DNA of 64,000 bases, taken from NCBI GenBank assembly GCA_023451825.1, contig JAEXYA010000025.1:1-64000 (forward strand), in the 5' to 3' direction. Below, piece after piece: positions 7,459-16,400 of the stretch. Each line of letters starts with the position of its first letter. The first letter of the stretch is position 1. A program made the translations under genes and the position numbers. Under the pieces are notes generated by a model. That model ran no database searches, was not told the DNA's origin, and saw only the letters and a list, made by a program, of their open reading frames with translations. Source of the stretch: Pseudomonadota bacterium (GTDB lineage: Bacteria > Pseudomonadota > Alphaproteobacteria > Rhizobiales > Xanthobacteraceae).

Positions 7459-9003
7459 CTATGCGCGTGCCCGGATCGGGCGCAAAAGGAATGCGGGCAG
7501 GTGCGAGTGATCGCCCGGCTCGAAGTCTTCCTCGCGGCGCGGACGGGGCGCCTGTGGACGGCCGATGGAGGGCGGCAGGGCCGCCGAGGCGGCGACCGGC
7601 TGCTGGCCGCCATTGCGGTCCTCGTTCGGGCGGCGGTCGCGCTCGCGGCGCGGTTTACGCTCGCGCGGGGCTTCGCTCTCGGGGGCGCGGGGCTCGCGCT
7701 CCGGACGCGGGGCGCGTTCAGGGCGGGCTTCACGCTCCGGACGGGCTGACCGCTCACGGCGGCCATCGCGGCGACCGCGCGGCGCGTCCTCATTGGCTTC
7801 GCGATTGCCGCTGCGGCGGCGACCCGAACGCGGGGCCTCGGCCTCGGCACTCTCGTCCTCGGCCGGCATGGCATCGAGGGCGGCGCTTTCGTGCTTGGCG
7901 ATGGTGGTGCCGATCAGCTTCTCGACGGCAGCCATGGACTTCTGGTCCGACGGCGACACCAGCGAGATCGCAAAGCCGGTGCGGCCGGCGCGGCCGGTGC
8001 GGCCGATGCGGTGGACGTAATCGTCGGAATGATGCGGGATGTCGAAATTGAAGACGTGGCTCACCGCGGGGATATCGAGGCCGCGGGCGGCGACGTCGGA
8101 GGCGACCAGCAGCGGCAGCTCGCCCTTGCGGAATTGATCCAGCGCGGCGAGGCGGGCGGACTGCTCCATGTCGCCATGCAGCGCGCCGACGGCGAAACCG
8201 TGCTTCTGCAGCGATTTGGCGAGCGTGGCGACTTCGCGCTTGCGGTTGCAGAAGATGATCGCGTTTTTGAGGTCTTCGGCCTCGCGCAGCAGCGTGCGGA
8301 GCACTTCGCGCTTCTGCCAGTCGTTGCGGGAGACCGCGACCTGGGACTGGGTGATGGTGGAGGCGGCGGTCGCGGGTTTGGCGACTTCGATCTTCACCGG
8401 ATTATGCAGGAAGGTCTCGGTGATGCGGCGGATTTCCGGCGGCATGGTCGCCGTGAAGAACAGGGTCTGGCGGGTGAACGGCACCAGCTTGCAGACGCGC
8501 TCGATGTCCGGGATGAAGCCCATGTCGAGCATGCGGTCGGCTTCGTCGATCACCAGCAGTTCGACACCGGTGAGCAGCAGACCGCCGCGCTCGGTGTGGT
8601 CGAGCAGGCGGCCCGGGGTGGCGATGAGGACGTCGACGCCGCGGGTCAGCTTCATGTCCTGGTCGCCGAACGAGACGCCGCCGATCAAGAGGGCGACGTT
8701 CAGCTTCTGGCCGGCGCCGTATTTGTCGAACTGCTCCTTCACCTGGGCGGCGAGTTCGCGGGTCGGCTCGAGGATCAGCGTGCGCGGCATGCGGGCGCGG
8801 GCGCGGCCCTTTTCGAGCATGGTGAGCATCGGCAGCACGAAGGCTGCGGTCTTGCCGGTACCGGTCTGGGCGATGCCGAGCACGTCCTTGCGGGCGAGGG
8901 CGTGGGGGATCGCCTGTTCCTGAATGGGGGTGGGGGTTGTGTAGCCAGCGGCCGTGACGGCGGCGAGAACCTTGTCGGACAGGCCGAGATTGGAAAAGGA
9001 CAT
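7459..9003 (-). CDS. rhlE: DEAD-box RNA helicase, RhlE-like
   Basis: The 514-residue protein begins MSFSNLGLSDKVLAAV and carries the Q motif (PTPIQEQAI), Walker A AQTGTGKT, PTRELA, TPGRLLDH, the DEAD box in VIDEADRMLDMGF, motif III as TAT, and HRIGRTGRAGR. The last 140 residues are a low-complexity tail rich in Arg, Glu, Pro and Gly, common in RhlE-type helicases and used for RNA binding. It unwinds RNA duplexes in ribosome assembly or mRNA decay. ATG 9003 is the family start. The assignment to RhlE rather than another DEAD subfamily is less certain than helicase activity. Confidence 0.93.
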   Translation of the reverse strand: MSFSNLGLSDKVLAAVTAAGYTTPTPIQEQAIPHALARKDVLGIAQTGTGKTAAFVLPMLTMLEKGRARARMPRTLILEPTRELAAQVKEQFDKYGAGQKLNVALLIGGVSFGDQDMKLTRGVDVLIATPGRLLDHTERGGLLLTGVELLVIDEADRMLDMGFIPDIERVCKLVPFTRQTLFFTATMPPEIRRITETFLHNPVKIEVAKPATAASTITQSQVAVSRNDWQKREVLRTLLREAEDLKNAIIFCNRKREVATLAKSLQKHGFAVGALHGDMEQSARLAALDQFRKGELPLLVASDVAARGLDIPAVSHVFNFDIPHHSDDYVHRIGRTGRAGRTGFAISLVSPSDQKSMAAVEKLIGTTIAKHESAALDAMPAEDESAEAEAPRSGRRRSGNREANEDAPRGRRDGRRERSARPEREARPERAPRPEREPRAPESEAPRERKPRRERDRRPNEDRNGGQQPVAASAALPPSIGRPQAPRPRREEDFEPGDHSHLPAFLLRPIRARA

Positions 9004-9337
9004 TGAGCCTCTGTTATGGGGCCATGATGCTATCGCAGAACGGTGTATCGCTCATTCGATGCCGGTGCGAGATCATGCCTCTGGTCGAAACCGCCGCTTG
9101 GATTCTCGGAAAAAGCCATCACGCCTACCCCCGGAGCGGCACGCAAACATGCACGGGGATCGCTGGGCGCTGACAGGCGGCTTACTCGAGATATCGCGTT
9201 TCGATACCGGGCCGCTTCGAGCCGGAACATAGGCCGGAATCCCCGGAAGTCAATGCGCCGCAGCATTGGAACCGCCCAAAAAGCTTAATGTTTTCGGGAA
9301 AATGGGCGGAAACAGGGGGCGATAAAGCCCCGGAGCC
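9004..9337. other. Non-coding stretch upstream of the helicase gene
   Basis: About 330 bp with no convincing gene. Short open frames on both strands have no plausible ribosome-binding site and no recognisable protein. It should hold the promoter and 5' leader of the minus-strand helicase gene. Near 9279-9310 the composition becomes AT-richer (AAAAAGCTTAATG). I could not place a confident promoter. Confidence 0.5.
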
Positions 9338-9433
9338 GTAGGATGGGTTGAGCGCAAGCGCGACGCGCTGGAGCGATACCCATCACCGCAAGCGGATGGG
9401 GTGATGGGTATCGCTCCGCTCAACCCATCCTAC
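9338..9433. repeat. Inverted repeat, GTAGGATGGGTTGAGC type
   Basis: The left arm GTAGGATGGGTTGAGCGC is matched by GCTCAACCCATCCTAC at the right, with inner GGAGCGATACCCATCACC and GGTGATGGGTATCGCTCC. It begins 5 bp beyond the stop of the first autotransporter, where it could end or stabilise that transcript. Related copies are at 30413, 44895 (degenerate) and 51260. Confidence 0.88.
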
Positions 9434-9437
9434 GAGA

Positions 9438-12400
9438 TCACCATGCGTAGCGCACCACGCCCTTGCCGGCGTAGCTCGTCGTCACGTCCGAGAACTCGCC
9501 TTCGAACGTGCCGGCGACGGACCAGCCGTTCATCCACTTGAGCTCTGCGGAGGCCGATGTCAGCGCAGTGTGCTTGGCGAGCGCCGCACCGTTCACGATG
9601 AAGCTCGCGCCGGGCAGCGACTGGAAGGTCGCCGATGCCGAGCGGTCGCGGTTGGTGTCGTGCGCCCACGCCGCGCGACCGCGCAAAGTGAGGATCGCAT
9701 CGTTCAGCGCGAAGGACTTGTCTGTACGCAGGCCGAGCTCGCTGCGCGGCGAGAGGGACGTCTTGCCGGCATAGGTCAGTGCGAAGGTGTTGCTGCCGGC
9801 GACGACGCTTTCCGCATAGGAGGGCAGGTCGAAAGCCGTCACCTGGAACGCGGCATAGGGCGTCAGGCCAAGGCCGCCGATCCACGGCGTCGCGAAGCGA
9901 TGGCCGACCTCAAAGCGGCCCGAATAGCTGCTGGCGTTGAAATTCGCACGCAGCTGATCGACGCCCGCGACGGTCACCGTACGATCCGTCGTGATGTCCT
10001 GCCAGCCGTAAGCAGCGGCCGCCGAGATATAGGTCGCGCCGACATTGTGCCGGATGAAGCCGCCGACCTGGAACAGGTCCGAGCGGCCGGTGCCGCCGCC
10101 ATTCACCGAGAAATTGGTGCCGCCGCCGGCCATGGAGAAGCCGGCCACGGTAAAGGGCGAGAACCAGTAGTCCGCACCGACGCCCATGCCGTAGATGCTC
10201 GACTTGCTGTTGTTCGATCCTGCCGCGACATTGCCATCGGTGGTCTGCGAGCCGCCGAAGCCGGACGCCCACATATTCCAGCGCTCCTGGAAGGCCGGCG
10301 CCAGCACCGGCGCCTTGCGATGCATCGATGCGAAGGCATCGGTACCCGCACGCTTCGGTGCATAGGCCATCGCCTCATCGGCGTAAGAGTTGACGCCCAC
10401 CGCAACTTCACCGCGGCCGACGGCGAAGGGGTCGATCATCATGCCCATGAACATGTTCGCGGCGTCGACTGAGGTCTGCTGCGATCCCGTCGTCGTCTCG
10501 CCTGAGATTTGCGACAGGCCCTTTGCGTCAAGCGTGCCGAACGCCAGCGGAATGCCACCGGTGCGGTTGAAGAATCCGGTCAGCGCGTCGCCGACAGCCT
10601 GCTGGTTGCCGGGCAGACCACCGGGCGGACTGAAGGCCAGCTTGAGATCGAGATAGACGTTGTTCGCGTCATAGCTCAGCGTGCTGGCAAAGCCCGATGG
10701 CAGATCGGTGTTCACCAGCGATCCGAATTTGCCGTCGAGCCCGCCGGCCGCATTCAGGATGGTGTATTGCTTGGCAACGTAAACATCCGCGCCAGCGCCG
10801 GGGGCGGCGCGCTTGTTCTGCACGGGCGGCAGGAAGATGGCATTCACCGTCGCTCCGCCGAGGGTCGCCTTGCCGGTGACATCGACACGATCGGACTGCG
10901 ATGGCTCGAGCTCGACCATGTAGGTCGATGCAGCCGTCATCGACAGATTACCCTGTATCGTGAGCGTCGAGATATAACTGCCCGGCGACAGCGTGCCGCC
11001 ATTGATCTCGGTGGTGCCGGCCATGCCGTAGCCGCTCAGCGTGCCGCCGGCATTCACGATGAAGCGCGTGGACGCCAGCTCGTTGCTATTGACGCCGACC
11101 GTGCCGCCATCGACATACACCGTGCCGAGATTGGTGTAGCGGCCGCCGAGCCCCAGTTCGCCGGTGCCGATCTTGACGAGATCGCCATTGGCGATGGTGC
11201 CGCCGAAATTCGAGGTGCCGTCATTGGCGCCGATGGTCAGCGTCTGGCCGCTGAGTTCGACCCGCCCGGAGCCGGACAGCGAGCCGACCGCGCCGTCGAA
11301 ATGATTGAGGTCGAGCGTCGTGGCGGCCCAAAGCTGATAGTGGCTGTTGGCGGAGAACGCGCCAGCCGCGCCCTGCCGCAGGACGCCGTTGAGGACCGTT
11401 GTCTGTCCGGAATAGGTGTTTGCGCCAGTCAGCGTCAGGAAATTGCCGCCGTTCTTGATCACCTCGCCGGTGCCGGAGATGGCGCCATCGAAGGTCACCG
11501 CATCGCTGCGGGCGAAGATCAGCGTGCCGCTATTGGCGACGTCGCCCATGATCGATCCGGTGTTGCCGCCCGCGCCGAGTTGCAGCGTGCTGCCGCTCAG
11601 GATCTCCGTGCCGCCGGTATAGGTGTTGGTGCCGGTGAGGGTGAGCTTGCCTACGCCGGCCTGGATGATGCCGCCGAGTCCGGTGATGTCATTCGACAGC
11701 GTGAAGTCCGTGGCCTGGTCGAAGCTCACCGAACTACCTGCCGCGGTGATACCGATATTGCCGGTGAGGGTGCCTCCGCCTGACAGCCGCAGCGAGTTGG
11801 TGCCGCCGGTAAAGGTGATCGCATCGGCGCGGGTGCCGTCGGCACCAAGGCCGCCGACGATGGAGCCGGTGTTGATGATGGACATCCCGCTGCCGACGAT
11901 GCCTGCGCCGCCGGCTCCGCCGAGGCCGGCACGACTGGCAGGTGCCGATCCCGCGCCTGTTGCTCCGCCGTGGCCGCCATTGCCGCCATGGATGAGGCCG
12001 CTGTTGATGACTGTGGCGCCCGCGGCGTCAAACTGCACACCGGCGCCGCCCTTGCCGCCATCGCCGCCGCTGCCGCTGTGACTGTCCGGGTTATCCAGGT
12101 TGCCAAGATCGCTGCGACCACCATCGCCGCCGGTGCCGCCATTGCCGCCGCGCAGGGTCCGCGAATTGTTCAGAACGGCATTCGCGCCGGTGAAATGGAC
12201 GGCGATGCCGCCGTCGCCGCCGCTGCCACCGCTGCCGCCGCGGCTGTTGAACCCGTTGCCATTTCCGCCGAGCCCGCCATTGCCGCCATTGCCGCCGGTC
12301 GCGCCTGCGCCACTGTTGACCGTGACATTGCTCGCGCCCGTCATGACCAGACCGTAGCCACCGGCACCGCCGCCACCGCCGCCGCCGCCCGCAGCCTGAC

Positions 12401-12818
12401 CGGCCGCGAGATCGCCGCCTTGGTTACCCGCGCTGCCGTCAAGGCCGATCAGTAGTCCGTTGAGGGACTGCGAGCCGGATAATGAGCCGCCATGGGCGCC
12501 GCCATTGCCGCCGGCGCCGCCTGCGGTACCGCCACAACAGCCGCCGTCACCACCAGCACCGCCCAGTCCGCCACCAGCCCCGCCGCCGCCGCCACCACCA
12601 CCGGCATCATTACCCAGGAAGTCATAGCGGGAGCCGTTCTGACCTGCAGCGCCTTCGCTGCCGCCTGCGCCGCCGCCAGCCGGACTACCATACAGGTTGT
12701 ATCCGTCGCCGCCCCTGCCGCCATCGGCATAAGCGGGCGATGCCGCCGCTGCGGCGAGGACAATGCCCGAGGTCATCGAGAGCGCGAGGGTCTGCAGCTT
12801 GCGTCGGTCAAAGGGCAT
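9438..12818 (-). CDS. Autotransporter 1, Gly-rich with PATR repeats
   Basis: The 1126-residue protein has a signal peptide (cleavage likely after SPAYA, about residue 31), then some 300 residues very rich in Gly-Gly-Asn/Ala triplets. Next come autotransporter-associated beta-strand repeats (GTNTYTGGTEILSGSTLQLG; GANTYSGQTTVLNGVLRQG) and a C-terminal beta-barrel from about residue 843 ending GKGVVRYAW with the terminal aromatic residue. This is a type Va secreted surface protein: Sec export, then barrel insertion in the outer membrane. No protease or other catalytic motif is seen, so adhesion or surface display is the likely role. Its barrel is closely related to those at 13446 and 19261, indicating tandem duplication. 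Confidence 0.92.
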   Translation of the reverse strand: MPFDRRKLQTLALSMTSGIVLAAAAASPAYADGGRGGDGYNLYGSPAGGGAGGSEGAAGQNGSRYDFLGNDAGGGGGGGGAGGGLGGAGGDGGCCGGTAGGAGGNGGAHGGSLSGSQSLNGLLIGLDGSAGNQGGDLAAGQAAGGGGGGGGAGGYGLVMTGASNVTVNSGAGATGGNGGNGGLGGNGNGFNSRGGSGGSGGDGGIAVHFTGANAVLNNSRTLRGGNGGTGGDGGRSDLGNLDNPDSHSGSGGDGGKGGAGVQFDAAGATVINSGLIHGGNGGHGGATGAGSAPASRAGLGGAGGAGIVGSGMSIINTGSIVGGLGADGTRADAITFTGGTNSLRLSGGGTLTGNIGITAAGSSVSFDQATDFTLSNDITGLGGIIQAGVGKLTLTGTNTYTGGTEILSGSTLQLGAGGNTGSIMGDVANSGTLIFARSDAVTFDGAISGTGEVIKNGGNFLTLTGANTYSGQTTVLNGVLRQGAAGAFSANSHYQLWAATTLDLNHFDGAVGSLSGSGRVELSGQTLTIGANDGTSNFGGTIANGDLVKIGTGELGLGGRYTNLGTVYVDGGTVGVNSNELASTRFIVNAGGTLSGYGMAGTTEINGGTLSPGSYISTLTIQGNLSMTAASTYMVELEPSQSDRVDVTGKATLGGATVNAIFLPPVQNKRAAPGAGADVYVAKQYTILNAAGGLDGKFGSLVNTDLPSGFASTLSYDANNVYLDLKLAFSPPGGLPGNQQAVGDALTGFFNRTGGIPLAFGTLDAKGLSQISGETTTGSQQTSVDAANMFMGMMIDPFAVGRGEVAVGVNSYADEAMAYAPKRAGTDAFASMHRKAPVLAPAFQERWNMWASGFGGSQTTDGNVAAGSNNSKSSIYGMGVGADYWFSPFTVAGFSMAGGGTNFSVNGGGTGRSDLFQVGGFIRHNVGATYISAAAAYGWQDITTDRTVTVAGVDQLRANFNASSYSGRFEVGHRFATPWIGGLGLTPYAAFQVTAFDLPSYAESVVAGSNTFALTYAGKTSLSPRSELGLRTDKSFALNDAILTLRGRAAWAHDTNRDRSASATFQSLPGASFIVNGAALAKHTALTSASAELKWMNGWSVAGTFEGEFSDVTTSYAGKGVVRYAW

Positions 12819-13165
12819 GGTGGTCCGCTTGTGCGATGGTTGTTATTCGTGAAGCGTTCGGGGACCAGCGATGTCAGGTCAGGCTGGTGCGAAACTCGCG
12901 TCGCAGGCCATGTTTCACCGACGCCAACGTCCCGAACACATTTCAGCCACGCTTCAGCGATTCGCCTGACAGGTACAATGCGACCGATATGCCCGTTTCG
13001 CGGGCGACTGCGCATTCAACAACGGTGAGGTAATTTGGTAACAAGGTAATGCCACCGGTCCGCAACCATTCATGGCATCGTTCCGCGCGCCGACACGCGC
13101 ACGGAATTCGTCGCCTGCAAGTGGCGCATGGCGAATCGCAACGCACCGAGCGAAGCAGAGCGATA
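12819..13165. other. Upstream region of autotransporter 1
   Basis: About 350 bp between the start of autotransporter 1 and the end of the small membrane-protein gene. No convincing gene is seen; open frames here lack ribosome-binding sites. It contains the paired CTGAA half-sites described at 12942-12957 and should hold the autotransporter 1 promoter. The ribosome-binding site before ATG 12818 is weak (GCGGA). Confidence 0.5.
12942..12957 (-). promoter_or_regulatory. Candidate winged-helix operator: tandem CTGAA, 11-bp spacing
   Basis: Read on the minus strand, CTGAAGCGTGG is followed directly by CTGAAATGTGT, so the two CTGAA half-sites are exactly 11 bp apart. They lie about 125 bp upstream of the autotransporter 1 start. 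The same half-site and spacing occur upstream of autotransporters 2 and 3, there on the opposite strand. The OmpR/PhoB/ToxR fold typically binds such direct repeats; the link to the regulator at 22689 is inference. Confidence 0.4.
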
Positions 13166-13441
13166 TCAAGATCGCCGCCGCGTGAGCGGTTGCGGCGCAG
13201 GCAGGTCCTGCAACGGGTCGGACGTGTCGGTGACCTGCTCCGCGACGGCGACGTCCTGCGGATCTCCCGGGCGGCCCGGTCGATGGCTGGTCCATTCGAT
13301 GAAGGCACCGACGGTGCCGATGGCGGCGGTTGCGACCACGATCTCGCCGGGCGCGCCGAGAGCGAGGGCGGTGAGGCCCACGATCCACAGCGCGATGATG
13401 AAAGCGATGGCGATGCGCAGCGATGTCGGGATGCTTGTCAC
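13166..13441 (-). CDS. Small two-helix membrane protein downstream of autotransporter 2
   Basis: A GTG at 13441, 4 bp past the autotransporter 2 stop, opens a 91-residue frame. It holds two adjacent hydrophobic segments (about residues 8-27 and 31-50: IAIAFIIALWIVGLTALALG, then IVVATAAIGTVGAF) and a polar tail rich in Asp, Pro and Gln. I do not recognise it. The tight spacing suggests it is co-transcribed with the autotransporter, but no strong ribosome-binding site is visible. It may be an accessory membrane protein or may not be expressed. Confidence 0.5.
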   Translation of the reverse strand: MTSIPTSLRIAIAFIIALWIVGLTALALGAPGEIVVATAAIGTVGAFIEWTSHRPGRPGDPQDVAVAEQVTDTSDPLQDLPAPQPLTRRRS

Positions 13442-13445
13442 GTGA

Positions 13446-16400
13446 CTACCAAGCGTAGCGCACCACGCCTTTGCCGGCGTAGCTGCGCGTCACGTCGGAG
13501 AACTCGCCTTCGAAAGTCGCGGCGAGGGAGAGGCCGTTGAGCCAGCTCCATTCCGCCGATGCGGTTGTCAGCGCCGCGTTGCGGGCCGGCAAGGCGCCGT
13601 TGCTCACGAAGCTCGCGCCGGGGAGCGCCTGGAACGTGGCCTGCGCGCTGCGGTCGATATTGTAGTCATATGCCCATGCCGCGCGTCCGCGCAGCGTGAG
13701 GACAGCGCCATCCAGCGCGAAGGACTTGTCGGTGCGCAGGCCAAGTTCGGTACGGGGCGAGGTCACGGTCTTCCCGGTGTAGCTCAGCGCGAACGCATTG
13801 CTGCCCGAGACGACGCTTTCCGCATAAGCGGGCAGGTCGGTGCTGATGACCTGAGCGGCGCCGTAGGGCGTCAGGCCGAGGCCGCCGATCCAGGGCAGCA
13901 CGAAGCGGTGGCCGGCCTCGATGCGACCCGAATAGGTGTTGGTGTTGAAGTGCGCGCGCAGGCGATCGACGCCGGCAACCGTGATGACACGGTCGGTGGT
14001 GACGTCCTGCCAGCCATAGGCCGCGGCCACGGTGATGTAGGACGGTCCCTCATTGTGGCGCAGGAACACGCCGGCCTGCAGCAGATCGGATCGGCCGGAG
14101 CCGCTGGTGGATGTGGAGAAGGCGGTGGCGCCGCCCGCGAGCGAGAAGCCGGCCACGGTCTGCGGCGACAACCAGTGATCGGCACCGACGGCGGTGCCGT
14201 AGATCTGCGAGGTCGACGAGCCCGAACCTGATGCTGCATTTCCATCGGTGGTCTGCGAGCCGCCGAAGCCGGCGGCCCAGACATTCCAGCGCGTCTCGAA
14301 GGTCGGCGCGCGCGGCGGTGCCTTGGTGGCCATGCCGAAAGCTTCGCGGAAGTCGCGATGGCCTGGCGCCGCATAGCCCATCGGCGCCGATCCGCTTTCG
14401 GTGCCGCCACGCCCCGCGCCCGAGACGTCGGTCATCATGGCGGTGAACTGCGAAGCTGCCTCGAAGGTCGTCTTTTGCGGGCTTGTTGCGACCGGCGCGG
14501 CGACGTCTTTCATCGTCTCCTGCGTCAACTGGCCATAAACGCCGGGAATGCCGCCATGGGCGTTGAAATATTGCGTCAGTGCGTTGCCGACGGCCTGCGG
14601 GTTGCTTGGCTGCGGCGTGACGGGATTGGGCGATGTGCCGGGTGTCGTCGGGTCCGTCGGATCCGTCGGCGTGAAATCGAGTTTCAGGTCGAGATAGGCG
14701 TTGCGGGTGTCATAGCTGAGCGCTGTCTTGAAGCCCGAGGGCAGGTTGGTGTTGGTCACCGCGCCGAACGCGCCGCTGAGGCCGGCCGTGGTGCTGACGA
14801 TGGTGTATTGCTTCACGATATAGCTGCCCGCCGCGAAATTCGCGCTGACATTGGCGCCCGACAGCGTTGCGGCGCCGGTGACATGGGTGGATGACGCCGT
14901 GGTCGGATTGACCTGCACCAGATAGGTCGCGCCGGCCTGCATCGCGAGGCTGCCGGTGATGGTCACGGTGCCGCCGGGCGTCGTGCTGCCCGGTGCGAAT
15001 GTGCCGCCGCTGATGGTGGTGGCGCCGTTGATGCTGCCGCTGCCCGTGAAGGTGCCGCCGCTGATATTCACCGCGCCCGTGATGCTGCCGTCGTTGCTGA
15101 CGGTGCCGGCGGTGGAGGTGAGGTCGCCTGCCAGCGCGCCAAAATTGTCGAAGGTGCCGGCGTTGCGGACATTGCCGGTCCAGGTCGCGCCGGCGGCATT
15201 GACCAGCGTGCCCGTATTGGCTGCGACATTGGCGAAGACGCTGCCATTGTTGGTGACGCGTCCGGCATTGTCGAGGTCGTCGCGCAGGGTCGCGCCGGTG
15301 GCGACCGTGATGGTGCCGCCCGACATGTTCTTGATACCGCCCGCGGTCGCGATCAGTTCGCCGCCGGTGACGATATCGACAGTGCCGCTATTGGTGAGCA
15401 GGCCCTGCAATGTGTATTGGCCGGCTGCGTCGATTTTCAGCGTGGCGCCCGCGGCATTGGCGAAGGTGCTGTCGCTGGTGACGATGCCGCCGACGGTGAA
15501 GCTGCCGGCATCATTGGCGATGGCGCCATTGATGGCGCCGCCCGTCACATTGACGATGGCGCTGTTGCCGAGGCCGCCTGCGACGAGGCCCGCGGTCTGC
15601 GTAAAGGTGCCGCCGCTGACAAGGACGCCGCCATTGAGCTGGCCGGTATTGGTGGTGGTGCCGGCGGTGTTGAGCAGGCCGGAGACGGTGCCGTTGGTGT
15701 TGTTGTTGAACGTGGCCGCATTGGTCACGGTGCCGACGATGCTGGCGTAGTTCTCGACCCAGCCGGTGCCGGAAATGTCGACGGCGCCTGCGATCAGATT
15801 GTTGTTGGTCAGCAGGCCGCCGGTGACGGTGGCGCCGCCATTGAGCTGGCCGGCATTGATGGTGGCGCCAGCGGTGTTGGTCAGCAGGCCGGAGACGGTG
15901 CCACCGGCTTTGTTCTCGACCGTGCCGTTGCCTGAGATGTTCACGGCGCCGTTGATCTGGGCGTGATTGTAGAGCGTGCCGCCGCTGACGGTGGCGCCGC
16001 CATTGAGTTCGCCATTATTGGTGGTGGTGCCGGCGGTGTTGGTGAGCAGGCCGGACACCGTGCCGTTGGTATTGTTATTGAACGTGGCCGCATTGGTCAC
16101 GGCGCCTGTGATGGTGGCGTTGTTGTTGATCGTGCCGGTGCCGGAAATATCGACGGCGCCTGCGATCAGATGGTTGTTGATGAGCGTGCCGCCGGCGACG
16201 GTGGCGCCACCGTTGAGCTGGCCGAAATTGTAATTGGTGGTGCTGGCGGTGCTGGTGAGCAGGCCGGACACGGTGCCGTTGGTATTGTTGTGGAACGTGG
16301 CCGCATTGGTCACGGCGCCTGTGATGGTCGCGTTGTTGTTGACCTTGCCGGTGCCGGAAACATCGACGGCGCCTGCGATCAGATGGTCGTTGATGAGCGT

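Noticed and set aside
10509..11783. Plus-strand 424-codon frame across autotransporter 1
   Set aside because: It comes from low-complexity Gly-rich coding on the other strand; the translated product is Arg/Ala/Gly-rich without domains.
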